A stretch of 64,000 bases of DNA from Acidobacteriota bacterium (GTDB lineage: Bacteria; Acidobacteriota; Holophagae; Holophagales; Holophagaceae), in contig SXYX01000008.1 of the NCBI GenBank assembly GCA_005788175.1, positions 1 to 64,000 of the forward strand, in the 5' to 3' direction. Below the pieces are notes generated by a model. The model was not told the origin of the DNA. It made no database searches and saw only the letters and a list, made by a program, of their open reading frames with translations. The position numbers and the translations under genes were made by a program. Shown here piece after piece: positions 53,525-63,663 of the stretch. How positions within the stretch are numbered: the first letter of the stretch is position 1; every line of letters starts with the position of its first letter.

Positions 53525-54858
53525 GGATTTAAGCCTGAAGAACGGCCAGGGACCCGACCTCGGGTGACAAAGCCGTCATACTGGCGCATCACGGTATATG
53601 ACTCAAGTTGCGAAACTGTATCCATGGCTACCCCCACAATGATCAAGAGAGAGGTGCCTCCATAGTAAAAGTTGAGCCCGCTGATGTTATTTAAAATCAG
53701 AAGCGGAACGAGAGAGATAAGGCCTAAATAGATGGCTCCAGCGAAAGTCAGTTTAGAGAGTACGGAATCCATATAAATACTTGTTTCCTGTCCCGGGCGT
53801 ATTCCAGGTATATATCCACCCGAACGCTTCATGTTTTCCGCAGTTTCATCAGGATTGAAAACGATAGATGTATAAAAGAAAGCGAAGAAAATCACTATTG
53901 CAATAAAAACAGGAGTATAAATCCAGAAATGAATGGAGGGATTAATATAAGCGGAGACTTTAGCTAACCATTCCCATTTTGTGAAAGAGGCGATAGTGGC
54001 AGGGAAGAAAATAACGGACTGAGCAAAAATAACGGGCATAACGCCTGAAGTATTCAACTTAAGAGGCAGATAAGAGCTTTTCTGGCTAGCCATAGAAGCA
54101 GAATCGGAACGACGTGCATAATGAATTGGAATACGCCGATAAGCATTTTCTACCATTACCACAACCAATAAGACAGCAATCATGGATGCCAAAAGAAGCA
54201 AAAAGACACCGGTGGGAGGGACATCAGGTGCATTGCTAAGAGACTTAGTAAACATCGTAAAAAGAGTATTAGCGCCTTCGGGGAGGCCAGCGACAATACC
54301 AGCAAAAATGAGCAGGGAGATCCCATTCCCAATGCCGCGCTCGGTAATTTGTTCTCCGATCCACATGATAAAGATGGTACCTGTGGCAAGAGTAAAGGCC
54401 GTTAATAGACGAAAAGACATTCCGGGATTAGCAACCACATCAGGACCCTGACTCTGAGCAAGTGCAGCAATTCCAAATCCTTGGATAAAAGCTAAGAGAA
54501 CCGTAGCGTACCGTGTCCATTGATTAATTTTTTCTCGACCTGCTTCTCCTTCTTTCTTTTGAAGTTGTTCGAGACTAGGAACCACAGCTGTCATAAGTTG
54601 AAAAATAATACTTGCAGTGATGTAAGGAGTGATACCAAGGGCAAAGACGGAAAATTTCTTAAGGGCACCACCGGAGAATAAATCGATAACGTCAAAAAGC
54701 CCTCCTCCTTGTTGCTGAAGACTTTCCGTCAAGGCTTGGGCATTGACACCTGGAACGCTGACATGAATTCCCAAGCGGAAAATCACCAATAGAGACAGAG
54801 TGAATAAAAACCGCTTTCGTAGTTCAGGGTTGGTGAATAAGCTTTTAAAAAGATTCAT
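53521..54858 (-). CDS. secY: protein translocase subunit SecY
   Basis: Ten membrane segments fill 445 residues, with GGALKKFSVFALGITPYITASIIFQLM (helix 2), GEQITERGIGNGISLLIFAGI, PLKLNTSGVMPVIFAQ and RPGQETSIYMDSVLSKLTFAGA. It is the channel of the Sec translocon. It follows rplO and is coupled to adk. Confidence 0.97.
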   Translation of the reverse strand: MNLFKSLFTNPELRKRFLFTLSLLVIFRLGIHVSVPGVNAQALTESLQQQGGGLFDVIDLFSGGALKKFSVFALGITPYITASIIFQLMTAVVPSLEQLQKKEGEAGREKINQWTRYATVLLAFIQGFGIAALAQSQGPDVVANPGMSFRLLTAFTLATGTIFIMWIGEQITERGIGNGISLLIFAGIVAGLPEGANTLFTMFTKSLSNAPDVPPTGVFLLLLASMIAVLLVVVMVENAYRRIPIHYARRSDSASMASQKSSYLPLKLNTSGVMPVIFAQSVIFFPATIASFTKWEWLAKVSAYINPSIHFWIYTPVFIAIVIFFAFFYTSIVFNPDETAENMKRSGGYIPGIRPGQETSIYMDSVLSKLTFAGAIYLGLISLVPLLILNNISGLNFYYGGTSLLIIVGVAMDTVSQLESYTVMRQYDGFVTRGRVPGRSSGLNP

Positions 54859-54881
54859 TCATAGGACCTATGAAGGTAGTC

Positions 54882-55343
54882 TTACTTTGCTTTAGTTTCA
54901 CGAATATCGTTGACCTTACCGCCCAAAGCCAAAATAGCTTTTCGGGCACCTTCGGTCACACGATGGGCTTCGACCGTAACTTTAACTTTAAGTTCGCCAC
55001 TCGCCAAGACCACAATACGCTCTACGTGGGAGGAAAGTATTTTCTTCTTAGTGAGAGAGGCCATGCTTACAGTTTCACCGTCTGTGAAATTTGAACTGAT
55101 CGTTGAAAGGGTAATTTCTTGTGTTTTTTCTTTGAGGGCGTTAGTAAATCCACGTTTAGGAAGTCGGCGTACAAGAGGCATCTGGCCTCCTTCGAATCCT
55201 CGGCGACTACGATAGCCAGATCGGGACTTTTGCCCTTTTTCTCCACGACCTGATGTTTTACCTAGACCGCTACCTTTACCGCGACCGAGTCGTTTGCGAC
55301 TTTGTGTGCTGCCTGCAGCGGGACGTAATTCATTGAGTTTCAT
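54882..55343 (-). CDS. rplO: 50S ribosomal protein L15
   Basis: The 153-residue product begins MKLNELRPAAGSTQSRKRLGRGKGSGLGKTSGRGEKGQKSR and has the RRGFEGGQMPLVRRLPKRGF segment typical of L15. It is an assembly-late protein of the large subunit. It is 3 bases downstream of rpmD. Confidence 0.96.
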   Translation of the reverse strand: MKLNELRPAAGSTQSRKRLGRGKGSGLGKTSGRGEKGQKSRSGYRSRRGFEGGQMPLVRRLPKRGFTNALKEKTQEITLSTISSNFTDGETVSMASLTKKKILSSHVERIVVLASGELKVKVTVEAHRVTEGARKAILALGGKVNDIRETKAK

Positions 55344-55346
55344 AAT

Positions 55347-55544
55347 TTATCCCTTTACGACGACATCAACAAGATAGGTAATTTGTTTAACCATCCCGTG
55401 GACATTGGAAGTATATTTGCATTCACGTTTATCGCCAGGGCGACGGAGACCTAGCGTACGAACAAATTCGCGATGCTTAGGTACCGTAGCAATGGTTGAT
55501 TTTCGAAGAGTAATAATAACGTTTTTACCAAGTAGGTTTTCCAT
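55347..55544 (-). CDS. rpmD: 50S ribosomal protein L30
   Basis: From ATG 55544 the 65-residue product has NVIITLRKSTIATVPKHREFVRTLGLRRPGD, the L30 pattern. The track start would overlap rpsE by 26 bases. GGAG inside the end of rpsE serves as ribosome site. Confidence 0.92.
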   Translation of the reverse strand: MENLLGKNVIITLRKSTIATVPKHREFVRTLGLRRPGDKRECKYTSNVHGMVKQITYLVDVVVKG

Positions 55545-55545
55545 C

Positions 55546-56082
55546 TTAGAGCTCCGCCTGTTCAAGTCCACGATCCATAGCTACGGTGTAGGGATCCATT
55601 AAAGAAGATAGGCCATCAAAGGTAGCTCGAACCACATTGTGCGGATTCGAGGAGCCTAAGCTTTTAGTTAAGACGTTTTGAACTCCAGCTGCTTCCATAA
55701 CAGCTCGAACGGCTGCGCCGGCAATAATACCAGTACCCTCGGGAGCGGGCTTAAGCAAAACAGAGCCTGCACCAAAAGTTCCCGTGATGGTATGTGCAAT
55801 TGAGCCCGTAGAAGTAATTTTGATATCGATCATGTTGCGCTTTGCGGATTGGATACCTTTCTTAATGGCGGAAGGAACTTCGAGTGCCTTACCTAGGCCA
55901 AAACCTACCTTACCTTTTCCGTCACCTACAACAACCAGAGCTGAAAAAGAGAAGTTTTTTCCTCCCTTAACAACTTTGGTTACACGGCCAATATAGACCA
56001 CTTGATCTTTGTAGCCATCGCTCTGAATATCGGCGGTGAACTGTGCGTTGGGATCGTTTTTTTCTTTGAAATCTTTTGGCAT
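55546..56082 (-). CDS. rpsE: 30S ribosomal protein S5
   Basis: The 178-residue product has [43 protein letters not shown] and a C-terminal [41 protein letters not shown]. Both S5 domains are complete. It helps decoding fidelity. AGGGG precedes its ATG. Confidence 0.97.
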   Translation of the reverse strand: MPKDFKEKNDPNAQFTADIQSDGYKDQVVYIGRVTKVVKGGKNFSFSALVVVGDGKGKVGFGLGKALEVPSAIKKGIQSAKRNMIDIKITSTGSIAHTITGTFGAGSVLLKPAPEGTGIIAGAAVRAVMEAAGVQNVLTKSLGSSNPHNVVRATFDGLSSLMDPYTVAMDRGLEQAEL

Positions 56083-56091
56083 ATATTTCCC

Positions 56092-56454
56092 CTAGAACTT
56101 TAGACCGGCTTCGCGAGCCGAATCAGCCAGAGCTTTAACTCGGCCATGATAAAGATATCCATTGCGATCGAACACCACGGAGGTGATGCCTTTTTCTTTC
56201 AATCGAGCGGCGATTTGTTTGCCGACCATTTTTGCTGCTTCAATATTGGAACCACTTTTAACTTTAGTGCGCAGATCCTTCTCTAAAGTACTGGCAGTTG
56301 CTACAGTGACACCTTGTGCATCATCGATAGCTTGCACATAGATACGCTGTAGAGACTTATACACCGTCAGACGTGGCTTATCGGCAGTACCGGAAATGCG
56401 ACCACGGATACGCTTTCGAATTTGTAATCTTTGTTCGTTCATGCTTTTGGCCAT
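56092..56454 (-). CDS. rplR: 50S ribosomal protein L18
   Basis: The 120-residue product has [42 protein letters not shown] and [27 protein letters not shown], the L18 core and end. It binds 5S rRNA with L5 and L25. Confidence 0.96.
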   Translation of the reverse strand: MAKSMNEQRLQIRKRIRGRISGTADKPRLTVYKSLQRIYVQAIDDAQGVTVATASTLEKDLRTKVKSGSNIEAAKMVGKQIAARLKEKGITSVVFDRNGYLYHGRVKALADSAREAGLKF

Positions 56455-56465
56455 TGGCTAACTCC

Positions 56466-57002
56466 CTACTTTCCGGTCTTACCGGCTTTACGACGAATAA
56501 CTTCCCCGGTATACATAACGCCCTTCCCTTTGTAGGGCTCAGGCTTTCGATATTTACGAATATCTGCGGCAACCTGACCGACGAGTTGTCTGTCAGAACC
56601 AGAAACAGTGATATGAGTTAGTTTTTCAATAGCAACCTGGATACCCTGAGGGATCTCATAAAAAATAGGGTGACTGTAGCCTAAATCTAAGCGGAGTTTT
56701 TTTCCATCCATAGCTGCTTTGTAACCAACACCAACAATATCGAGATCCTTCTTAAAGCCTTTGGTAACGCCCATGATGGCATTTTGAACAAGAGCTCGAG
56801 TCAGGCCATGATAAGCCTTTGTTTGGGCATCCTCATTGGCACGATTGATTTGAATGGTTTCGGCTTGAATATCGAGGGATATGAGGGCAGGAACAGGACA
56901 ATCGATCTTGCCTTTAGGTCCTTCAACGGAAGCAATTGATCCTTGGACAGCTACTTTGACCCCCTTGGGGAGCTGAATGATTTTTTTACCGATACGTGAC
57001 AT
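56466..57002 (-). CDS. rplF: 50S ribosomal protein L6
   Basis: The 178-residue product begins MSRIGKKIIQLPKGVKVAV and has the duplicated L6 fold with a conserved C-terminal GYSHPIFYEIP and KYRKPEPYKGKGVMYTGEVIRRKAGKTGK. Its ATG has AAGGA upstream. Confidence 0.97.
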   Translation of the reverse strand: MSRIGKKIIQLPKGVKVAVQGSIASVEGPKGKIDCPVPALISLDIQAETIQINRANEDAQTKAYHGLTRALVQNAIMGVTKGFKKDLDIVGVGYKAAMDGKKLRLDLGYSHPIFYEIPQGIQVAIEKLTHITVSGSDRQLVGQVAADIRKYRKPEPYKGKGVMYTGEVIRRKAGKTGK

Positions 57003-57046
57003 TTTTTTCCTTAGATTAGAGGCTTAAAGCCTGTTTCAGGAGGAGA

Positions 57047-57442
57047 TTACCAAACCGAGGCGAGGATTTCGCCACCTACATTTAACTTACGGGCTTCGCG
57101 ATCTGATAAAACACCTTTAGGAGTAGAGAGAATAGAAATGCCGAGACCACCATTAACTTGAGGTATGCTCTCGCAATTTTTGTAAACCCGGAGACCTGGT
57201 CTCGAAACTCGGCGCACACCGTGAATAACGCTCTTACGATCTTTGGCGTACTTTAAATTAACCACGACGTAATTACGGCCCTCGTGATCAATCTGTTTGA
57301 ACGAATGAATATAGCCTTCCTTTTTCAGGATTTCAGAAATTGCCATTTTCATTTTACTTGCAGGTATAACAACAGCATCATGGCCAGCCATTAAACCATT
57401 GCGCAATCGAGTGAGGTAATCAGCAATAGGATCTGTATACAT
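57047..57442 (-). CDS. rpsH: 30S ribosomal protein S8
   Basis: The 131-residue product has DPIADYLTRLRNGLMAGHDAVVIPASKMKMAISEILKKEGY and the signature ISILSTPKGVLSDREARKLNVGGEILASVW. S8 binds 16S helix 21 and in E. coli represses the spc operon at rplE. A 44-base gap precedes rplF's end. Confidence 0.97.
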   Translation of the reverse strand: MYTDPIADYLTRLRNGLMAGHDAVVIPASKMKMAISEILKKEGYIHSFKQIDHEGRNYVVVNLKYAKDRKSVIHGVRRVSRPGLRVYKNCESIPQVNGGLGISILSTPKGVLSDREARKLNVGGEILASVW

Positions 57443-57451
57443 AGTCGTTCC

Positions 57452-57637
57452 TTACCAGCTAGATTTTTGGACGCCGGGCAACATGCCAGCGAGGGCTAAT
57501 TTACGGAAACACAAACGGCACAATGCAAATTTGCGCATGAAACCTCGTGCGCGACCACAACTCTTACATCGGTTGCGATGGCGAACTTTAAACTTGGGTT
57601 TGTTTTCATCTTTAACGATTTTACAAATACGAGCCAT
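57452..57637 (-). CDS. rpsN: 30S ribosomal protein S14, zinc-binding type
   Basis: The 61-residue short form has [25 protein letters not shown], two CxxC pairs for zinc, and ends [16 protein letters not shown] precedes the ATG. No sign of a second, zinc-free copy in the window. Confidence 0.96.
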   Translation of the reverse strand: MARICKIVKDENKPKFKVRHRNRCKSCGRARGFMRKFALCRLCFRKLALAGMLPGVQKSSW

Positions 57638-57645
57638 GGGGTCTC

Positions 57646-58200
57646 CTATTTACGGAAAGGCATGCCGAGATAGCTTAATAAAGATTGAGCCTCAGCATCA
57701 GATTGAGCGGTGGTGACAAAAGTGATATTCATGCCCTTGATCTTGTCGACCTTGGCATAATCAATCTCTTGAAAAATAAGTTGTTCTTTTAAACCCAACG
57801 TAAAATTACCTCTGCCATCAAAAGACTTAGAAGGAACTCCTCTAAAATCACGAACCCGAGGAAGGCTAAGGTTAAAGAGTCGATCCATAAATTCCCACAT
57901 ACGAGCACCTCTGAGGGTTACCATACAGGCAATAGGCATGCCTTCACGAAGTTTGAAGGTCGCAATACTTTTTTTAGATTTTCGTACAATGGCTTTCTGA
58001 CCAGCAATGGCGGTCAATTCTTCAACGGCTACATCCAAAATTTTGATATTTTGAGTCGCATCACCAACGCCCATATTGATAACAACTTTTTGGACGCGGG
58101 GAACGCGCATAGTACTTTTGAACCCAAATTCTTTCTTGAGTTCATTTATGACTTTTGTGTGATATAGCGTCTGCAGACGCGGATTAGTCGCTGGTGACAT
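57646..58200 (-). CDS. rplE: 50S ribosomal protein L5
   Basis: From ATG 58200 (GGAG at 5 bases) the 184-residue product has [37 protein letters not shown] and [49 protein letters not shown]. The track adds 30 residues from a TTG without family support. It binds 5S rRNA. An unusually long structured gap precedes it. Confidence 0.96.
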   Translation of the reverse strand: MSPATNPRLQTLYHTKVINELKKEFGFKSTMRVPRVQKVVINMGVGDATQNIKILDVAVEELTAIAGQKAIVRKSKKSIATFKLREGMPIACMVTLRGARMWEFMDRLFNLSLPRVRDFRGVPSKSFDGRGNFTLGLKEQLIFQEIDYAKVDKIKGMNITFVTTAQSDAEAQSLLSYLGMPFRK

Positions 58201-58362
58201 GGGGGCTCCATTTCCGCGAGCTAACTGCTCGGGGGTTCGGGAGTACAAAGGGGCTTGGAACTTGGTAGAACCGTTTCCCTTTGATCTCAATTGTGAAAGT
58301 CTTAACCGAGGTCAAGACCGAACTACTATCCTCCCATAAAATGGGGGGATAGCCTAGTGAAA
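58201..58362 (-). promoter_or_regulatory. 162-base rplX-rplE spacer with two hairpins
   Basis: On the minus strand a 12-bp stem, CTATCCCCCCAT-TTT-ATGGGAGGATAG (58352-58326), is followed by GTCTTGACC-TC-GGTTAAGAC-type dyad symmetry. Elsewhere in the cluster gaps are mostly under 15 bases. In E. coli S8 represses the spc operon at this same junction, so a feedback site is plausible. Confidence 0.4.
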
Positions 58363-58629
58363 TTAAGCAGAAGGACGCTTGCGCGTAGGTTTTCCGCTCT
58401 TATCAAAGAACATGACATTGGAAATATGGATAGGGGCTTCTTGCTCAACAATTTTGCCAGGCTCATCTGTTTGAGGATTACGCTTGACAGTTTTTTTAAT
58501 GATATTAATTCCCGAGACGACAACACGATTTTTGTCGGCATAGATTTTAGAAATAATGCCTGTCTTACCTTTATCTTTACCAGTCGTAATTAGAACTTGA
58601 TCACCCTTTTTGAGTCGTTGATTTGCCAT
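58363..58629 (-). CDS. rplX: 50S ribosomal protein L24 (short)
   Basis: The 88-residue product has the KOW motif [24 protein letters not shown], then [11 protein letters not shown] and [10 protein letters not shown]. It is shorter than the usual 100-105 residues and ends right after KPTRKRPSA, but all core elements are there. Its start overlaps the rplN stop (TAATG). Confidence 0.95.
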   Translation of the reverse strand: MANQRLKKGDQVLITTGKDKGKTGIISKIYADKNRVVVSGINIIKKTVKRNPQTDEPGKIVEQEAPIHISNVMFFDKSGKPTRKRPSA

Positions 58630-58997
58630 TAGATAACCTCGGGAGCTAGAGAAATAATTTTCATGTACTTCTTTTCGCGAAGTTCACGAGCGATAGGACC
58701 AAAGACGCGTGTTCCGATCGGTTCGCCATCTTTTTTAATCAGGACGGCTGCATTCTCATCAAAACGAATGTAAGAACCATCTTTACGACGAAAAGCCTTA
58801 CGCTGTCGGACGATTACAGCTTGAACAACGTCTTTCTTTTTAACTGTTCCACCAGGAATAGCTTCTTTAACCGATGCAGTAATGACATCGCCAATTTCTG
58901 CCGTAACGCCAACGCCTCCGCCCAGAGGCAGAATGCAACAAATTTTCTTCGCGCCAGAATTATCGGCAACGGTGAGCATAGACCCCATCTGAATCAT
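58629..58997 (-). CDS. rplN: 50S ribosomal protein L14
   Basis: The 122-residue product begins [22 protein letters not shown] and has [28 protein letters not shown] and [28 protein letters not shown]. It is the docking partner of RsfS, also encoded in the window. AGGAG precedes the ATG. Confidence 0.97.
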   Translation of the reverse strand: MIQMGSMLTVADNSGAKKICCILPLGGGVGVTAEIGDVITASVKEAIPGGTVKKKDVVQAVIVRQRKAFRRKDGSYIRFDENAAVLIKKDGEPIGTRVFGPIARELREKKYMKIISLAPEVI

Positions 58998-59000
58998 GGC

Positions 59001-59258
59001 TTATTCTCCTGCTTTCTCGAGGACTTCAATAACTGTCCAGCGTTTTCGTTTGGAGAGAGGGCGAGATTCGACAATCTTGACCTTGTCACCAATTTTTAGC
59101 GCATTAGATTCGTCATGAGCCATCAGTTTTTTTGATTGCTTGACGGTTCGATCATACAGCGCGTGTTGGAACACACGTTCGACACGTACCACGACAGTTT
59201 TCTCGGTTTTATTCGAGACTACAACCCCCGATCGTGTCATTTTATTTTTTAAACTCAT
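59001..59258 (-). CDS. rpsQ: 30S ribosomal protein S17
   Basis: The 85-residue OB-fold protein has SGVVVSNKTEKTVVVRVERVFQHALYDRTVKQSKKLMAHDE and IGDKVKIVESRPLSKRKRWTVIEVLE. It is an early 16S binder. GAGGAG precedes the ATG. Confidence 0.96.
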   Translation of the reverse strand: MSLKNKMTRSGVVVSNKTEKTVVVRVERVFQHALYDRTVKQSKKLMAHDESNALKIGDKVKIVESRPLSKRKRWTVIEVLEKAGE

Positions 59259-59270
59259 TGATGACTCCTC

Positions 59271-59471
59271 TTATTTCAACTTGGTATGCATCGCAGTTTT
59301 AACACGAGCCACTTGACGACGAGCTTTGCGAATCTCTGCGTTATTTTCAACTTGACCCAAACTATTTTGGAATCGGAGGGTAAAACCCTTGGCAGTATTT
59401 TCTACTTCTAGCTGAGCTAATTCTTCGAGACTCTTAGCAGTCAGATCTGAAAATGGATGCTTTTTACTCAT
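59271..59471 (-). CDS. rpmC: 50S ribosomal protein L29
   Basis: The 66-residue two-helix protein has DLTAKSLEELAQLEVENTAKGFTLRFQNSLGQVENNAEIRKARRQVARVKTAM, matching L29. It lies near the peptide exit tunnel. AGGAG precedes the ATG. Confidence 0.94.
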   Translation of the reverse strand: MSKKHPFSDLTAKSLEELAQLEVENTAKGFTLRFQNSLGQVENNAEIRKARRQVARVKTAMHTKLK

Positions 59472-59479
59472 TTGATCTC

Positions 59480-59899
59480 CTATTCCTCGGGGGGTGTTCG
59501 TGAGACAAAAAGAGTCGAAACAGATAGTTTTTGCTGAGCGAGAGCAAGTGCTTCGCGGGCAATTTGTTCAGTGACCCCTTCCATTTCGAAAAGAATACGT
59601 CCCGGACGAACGACGGCAACCCAACCATCTGGTGCACCTTTACCTGAGCCCATTCGGGTCTCGGCTGGCTTAGCGGTAGTAGGTCGATCTGGAAAAATAC
59701 GAACCCAGATTTTTCCACCACGCTTAATGTGGCGCGTCATAGCAATACGAGCAGCTTCAATTTGACGATTTGTAATATGGCTGTGCGCCATAGCCTTTAA
59801 TCCAAAATCACCAAAAGATAGTTCGGTTCCGCGAGTGGCAGGCCCTTTAGTTCGACCCTTTTGGGATTTACGATGTTTAACTTTTTTGGGCATCAACAT
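59480..59899 (-). CDS. rplP: 50S ribosomal protein L16
   Basis: The 139-residue product begins [19 protein letters not shown] and has [44 protein letters not shown]. The first ATG has GAGG at 6 bases and gives MLMPKK; the second is two codons on. L16 helps place tRNA in the A site. Confidence 0.96.
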   Translation of the reverse strand: MLMPKKVKHRKSQKGRTKGPATRGTELSFGDFGLKAMAHSHITNRQIEAARIAMTRHIKRGGKIWVRIFPDRPTTAKPAETRMGSGKGAPDGWVAVVRPGRILFEMEGVTEQIAREALALAQQKLSVSTLFVSRTPPEE

Positions 59900-59902
59900 G
59901 GC

Positions 59903-60550
59903 TTACCTCTTAACCGTTTCTACGGGAGCTTCACCCATATTGATCCAAACTTTAATGCCGATAATACCGTAGGTAGTTTTCGCCTCAGCAAAACCATAAT
60001 CGATATTAGCTTTAATGGTCTGAAGAGGCATTTGACCTGAAAGGAAATCTTCCGTACGAGCTATTTCTGCTCCATTAAGACGACCCGAGACTTTAATTTT
60101 GAAACCTCGTGCACCAAACCGCATTGCTGACTCTTCCGCTTTACGCATGGCCCGACGGAAAGCGATTCGACGTTCTAGCTGTTGAGCAACACCTTCAGCA
60201 ATCAGCTGAGCATCAACTTCAGGCTTCTTAATTTCTTGAATCTCTACCGCTACAGCACGATTTAAACGTTTTTGTAAATCGTCTCGTAGTTTATCAATTT
60301 CAGTACCCTTACGGCCAATGACGATACCAGGGCGGGCAGTAAAAATACGAACCGTGATCTTATCCGCAGCCCGATCAATATCAATTTTCGAAATCATGGC
60401 ATTTAATCCATCAAGTTGGCCTTTGAGTTCTTTTCGGAGTTTAAGATCTTCATGAAGAAGGGTTGCATAATCTCGTTTTGAAAACCATTTACTGTGCCAA
60501 TTACGTTTGGCAATAAGCCGGAATCCGTAAGGATGTACCTTTTGACCCAT
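59903..60550 (-). CDS. rpsC: 30S ribosomal protein S3
   Basis: The 215-residue product starts [12 protein letters not shown], has the KH domain [23 protein letters not shown], and a C-terminal domain [21 protein letters not shown]...[23 protein letters not shown] precedes the ATG. Confidence 0.97.
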   Translation of the reverse strand: MGQKVHPYGFRLIAKRNWHSKWFSKRDYATLLHEDLKLRKELKGQLDGLNAMISKIDIDRAADKITVRIFTARPGIVIGRKGTEIDKLRDDLQKRLNRAVAVEIQEIKKPEVDAQLIAEGVAQQLERRIAFRRAMRKAEESAMRFGARGFKIKVSGRLNGAEIARTEDFLSGQMPLQTIKANIDYGFAEAKTTYGIIGIKVWINMGEAPVETVKR

Positions 60551-60553
60551 AAA

Positions 60554-60922
60554 CTACTCCTTACCTGCAATGACTGGGCTTGTCGCCAGTTGAATGGTGA
60601 TGTGGCACATACGTTTTTGAACTCGATAAGCTTGACCCATTGGTGCAGGTCGGACTCGCTTCATGCGAAAACCTTCATTGACGAAAATAGTTTGAATCAT
60701 AAGTTCGTCTGGATTGATGGAAGGATTTTTATTGACTGCATTACTGATAGCTGAATCTAACAATTTTTTTACTGGCTCACTTGCATATTTCTTACTTGAA
60801 ACCAATAAACCTTGGGCATCGCCAACTTTGCGACCTCTAATGAGATCGGCAACAAGACGAGCCTTTTGGGCAGAGCCACGCAGGCTATTTACAGAGGCTG
60901 TAGAAACGATATCAATCATCAT
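60554..60922 (-). CDS. rplV: 50S ribosomal protein L22
   Basis: The 122-residue product has [40 protein letters not shown] and the loop [22 protein letters not shown] that lines the exit tunnel. The start overlaps the rpsS stop; two adjacent ATG codons follow GGAGGAG. Confidence 0.96.
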   Translation of the reverse strand: MMIDIVSTASVNSLRGSAQKARLVADLIRGRKVGDAQGLLVSSKKYASEPVKKLLDSAISNAVNKNPSINPDELMIQTIFVNEGFRMKRVRPAPMGQAYRVQKRMCHITIQLATSPVIAGKE

Positions 60923-61212
60923 TGGGCTCCTCCAACCGCTTTCACTTCGGCTTTTTTCTCAGGGTGTCCCTTGAAGGTACGCGTCGGAGCAAATTCGCCT
61001 AATTTATGGCCGATCATATTGTCGGTTATGTAGACAGGGATAAATTTATTACCGTTATGAACATTGAATGTCAGGCCAATCATCGATGGAACAATCGTTG
61101 ATCGACGGGACCATGTTTTGATAACTCGCTTATCGTTTTCTGCTTGTGCCGTTTCCGCTTTTTTCAAGAGATGGGCATCAACAAAAGGGCCTTTTTTTAG
61201 TGAACGAGGCAT
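60919..61212 (-). CDS. rpsS: 30S ribosomal protein S19
   Basis: The 97-residue product begins [18 protein letters not shown] and has [48 protein letters not shown]. It sits in the 30S head. AGGAG precedes the ATG. Confidence 0.97.
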   Translation of the reverse strand: MPRSLKKGPFVDAHLLKKAETAQAENDKRVIKTWSRRSTIVPSMIGLTFNVHNGNKFIPVYITDNMIGHKLGEFAPTRTFKGHPEKKAEVKAVGGAQ

Positions 61213-61222
61213 GGTCTAACTC

Positions 61223-62044
61223 CTAATTGATACGTTTAACAATATATTTGGTTGTGCGGTGATTTTTACGTGTTTTATATCCGCGCGTAGGTTGTCCCCA
61301 AGGCGTTACAGGATGACGTCCTCCAGAAGTTTTACCTTCACCACCTCCGTGCGGATGATCCACGGGATTCATTGCAACTCCACGTACGGTAGGTCTTATT
61401 CCCATCCAACGACGGCGCCCTGCTTTTCCCAAATGTACATTTTCATGTTGCAGATTGCCTACTTTTCCTATGGTAGCCATACAATCGAGATGGATTTTAC
61501 GAACCTCACCCGACATAAGACGAACTTGTGCGTAGGTTTCTTCTTTGCCTAGAACTTGAGCAAAAGAACCTGCTGCGCGACAGATTTGTCCACCCTTGCC
61601 AGGTTTTAATTCGATATTATGAATTTCTGTACCTTCAGGAATGAATCGAATCGCTAGTGCATTACCGATCAAAATATCTGATTTGGTTCCAGAATGAACG
61701 GTTCGTCCTACTTCCAAACCATCCGGAGCTAAAATATATCGTTTTTCACCATCAGCATAAACCAATAAAGCAATACGAGCAGTACGATTGGGATCGTACT
61801 GAATGGAATGGACCTTGGCAGGAATATCGAACTTGTTGCGCTTGAAATCAATGATGCGATATTGACGTTTATGACCGCCACCCATATGGCGAGTTGTAAT
61901 ACGACCTGTATTCGATCGACCACCCGTTCGATTTATTTTGCTCAACAGGGATCGTTCAGGTTTTTGAGTTGTAATTTCTTCAAAGCCCTGCTTGGACATG
62001 CCGCGCTGTCCAGGAGTCATGGGTCTTAGTTGTTTAATGCTCAT
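61223..62044 (-). CDS. rplB: 50S ribosomal protein L2
   Basis: The 273-residue product has [25 protein letters not shown], the central RNA-binding SH3-like domain and the conserved [28 protein letters not shown] loop near the peptidyl transferase centre. A 55-base gap separates it from rplW. Confidence 0.97.
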   Translation of the reverse strand: MSIKQLRPMTPGQRGMSKQGFEEITTQKPERSLLSKINRTGGRSNTGRITTRHMGGGHKRQYRIIDFKRNKFDIPAKVHSIQYDPNRTARIALLVYADGEKRYILAPDGLEVGRTVHSGTKSDILIGNALAIRFIPEGTEIHNIELKPGKGGQICRAAGSFAQVLGKEETYAQVRLMSGEVRKIHLDCMATIGKVGNLQHENVHLGKAGRRRWMGIRPTVRGVAMNPVDHPHGGGEGKTSGGRHPVTPWGQPTRGYKTRKNHRTTKYIVKRIN

Positions 62045-62099
62045 ATGTATGTCCTTGTGCCGGTGGTTCTGGGCGATGCTGGCAAGTTATCCGCCCTGT

Positions 62100-62378
62100 T
62101 TAATTGCTTTCAGCTTTAATAGCCTCGGCAAGTTCAACGTAGGCTTTTTTACGTTTGCCAGAAGTACCGACAAAACGGCCTAGTCGTTTAGTTTGCAAGG
62201 GAAGGTTAACCGTACGAATCTTTTTAACCTTAGCTTGCAGAAGTAGTTCAACTGCTTCTTGGATTTGGTATTTAGTAGCCCAAGCCGCTACTTCGAATAC
62301 TTGTATATTCTTATCGCGGAGCGCTTGATTCTTCTCCGTGAGTAGGGGTTTACGAATAACATCAAAAACGGAAGTCAT
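62100..62378 (-). CDS. rplW: 50S ribosomal protein L23
   Basis: The 92-residue product has VIRKPLLTEKNQALRDKNIQVFEVAAWATKYQIQEAVELLLQAKVKKIRTVNL, the L23 fold at the tunnel exit where trigger factor docks. The start overlaps the rplD stop by ATGA. Confidence 0.95.
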   Translation of the reverse strand: MTSVFDVIRKPLLTEKNQALRDKNIQVFEVAAWATKYQIQEAVELLLQAKVKKIRTVNLPLQTKRLGRFVGTSGKRKKAYVELAEAIKAESN

Positions 62379-63004
62379 GGTTTCACCTTTTCTTGCAAGG
62401 CCAATACCGCATCTTTTGAAAATACGATTTGGTCGAATTTAATCAATTCATAGACATTTATGCCCAAGGAGTCAACCGTCTGAAATTTTGGATGGTTACC
62501 GGCGGCTCGAATTAATTTTTCTTCGGAGCCGACAAGCAATGCTTTGCCTTTAACGCCGAGGACTTCTAGGGTATTTTGAAGCTGTTGTGTCTTATGGCTC
62601 TCTAAATTCCACCCATCGACTACAAGAATTTTCCCTTCTGATAGTTTTTGAGATAGCGCACTCCGTAAGGCAGCTCGACGAGCTGTCTTAGGAAATGCAT
62701 AGTCAAATGATCGCGGATGAGGACCATGAACCGTGGCTCCACCCTTCCACAGAGGAGAACGAATCGATCCCACACGAGCACGACCGGTACCTTTTTGTTT
62801 CCAAAGTTTTCGTCCGGATCCGGAAACTTCCCATTTGTCTTTGGTCTTAGCCGTACCAGCGCGGCGTTTGGCTAGAAAATGACGGACTGCTTCCCAAATT
62901 AGATGTGAATTAATTTCTTTAACTTGGAATACATCGGAAAGAAGATCAACAGAACCCGAAGGCTTGCCATTTAGAGAGAGAACTGGATGTTGGAAGGAAG
63001 TCAT
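62375..63004 (-). CDS. rplD: 50S ribosomal protein L4
   Basis: The 209-residue product has the tunnel loop KTKDKWEVSGSGRKLWKQKGTGRARVGSIRSPLWKGGATVHGPHPR and a C-terminal Rossmann-like domain. In many bacteria L4 represses the S10 operon. AGGAGG precedes the ATG. Confidence 0.96.
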   Translation of the reverse strand: MTSFQHPVLSLNGKPSGSVDLLSDVFQVKEINSHLIWEAVRHFLAKRRAGTAKTKDKWEVSGSGRKLWKQKGTGRARVGSIRSPLWKGGATVHGPHPRSFDYAFPKTARRAALRSALSQKLSEGKILVVDGWNLESHKTQQLQNTLEVLGVKGKALLVGSEEKLIRAAGNHPKFQTVDSLGINVYELIKFDQIVFSKDAVLALQEKVKP

Positions 63005-63006
63005 GA

Positions 63007-63651
63007 TTAAGCCTCCTGCCTAATAACCACATAGCCACCTTTGGGCCCTGGAATAGCACCCTTGATGAGCAGTAGGTTGTTCTCAGAATCAATTTTAGCA
63101 ATTTCAAGATTACGAACAGTAACTTGTTCATGACCCATATGACCGGCCATGCGCATGCCTGGGAATACACGACTTGGATTAGAAGATCCACCGATCGATC
63201 CAGGTGCACGATGATGCATGGATCCGTGCGTTGCACGGCCTCCAGCGAAATGATGACGTTTCACCACGCCGCCAAAACCTTTTCCCTTACTCACTCCAGT
63301 GACATGCACTAAAGCTTTTTCCTGAAAAGAAGTGACCAATACCTGATCACCCGGTTTGGCCTCATCTGTTTTTTCGACTTTAAGTTCTCGCAGTACACGA
63401 ACCGCTTGAACTCCTTTGGATTCAGCATGCATCCGCTCGGCGCGTGAAATGCGGGAAGATTTACCCTCGCCCTTTACACCTGCGGGATCAACATAGCCAA
63501 TCTGAATGGCTTCATAGCCATCTTTATCGGAGGTTTTACGTTGAACGACGATACATGGTCCAGCTTGGATTACTGTGACTGGAACAATCTGTCCCGTCTC
63601 ATTGAATATTTGAGTCATGCCTAGTTTTTTGCCGATAATACCGGGTTTCAT
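63007..63651 (-). CDS. rplC: 50S ribosomal protein L3
   Basis: The 214-residue product begins MKPGIIGKKLGMTQIFNETGQIVPVTVIQAGPC and has GFGGVVKRHHFAGGRATHGSMHHRAPGSIGGSSNPSRVFPGMRMAGHMG, the loop with the methylatable Gln region. AAGGAG precedes the ATG. Confidence 0.97.
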   Translation of the reverse strand: MKPGIIGKKLGMTQIFNETGQIVPVTVIQAGPCIVVQRKTSDKDGYEAIQIGYVDPAGVKGEGKSSRISRAERMHAESKGVQAVRVLRELKVEKTDEAKPGDQVLVTSFQEKALVHVTGVSKGKGFGGVVKRHHFAGGRATHGSMHHRAPGSIGGSSNPSRVFPGMRMAGHMGHEQVTVRNLEIAKIDSENNLLLIKGAIPGPKGGYVVIRQEA

Positions 63652-63663
63652 TGTTCTCGCTCC

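Noticed and set aside
58201-58290. 30-residue N-terminal extension of L5
   Set aside because: Starts at TTG without ribosome site and has no family similarity; ATG 58200 has GGAG.
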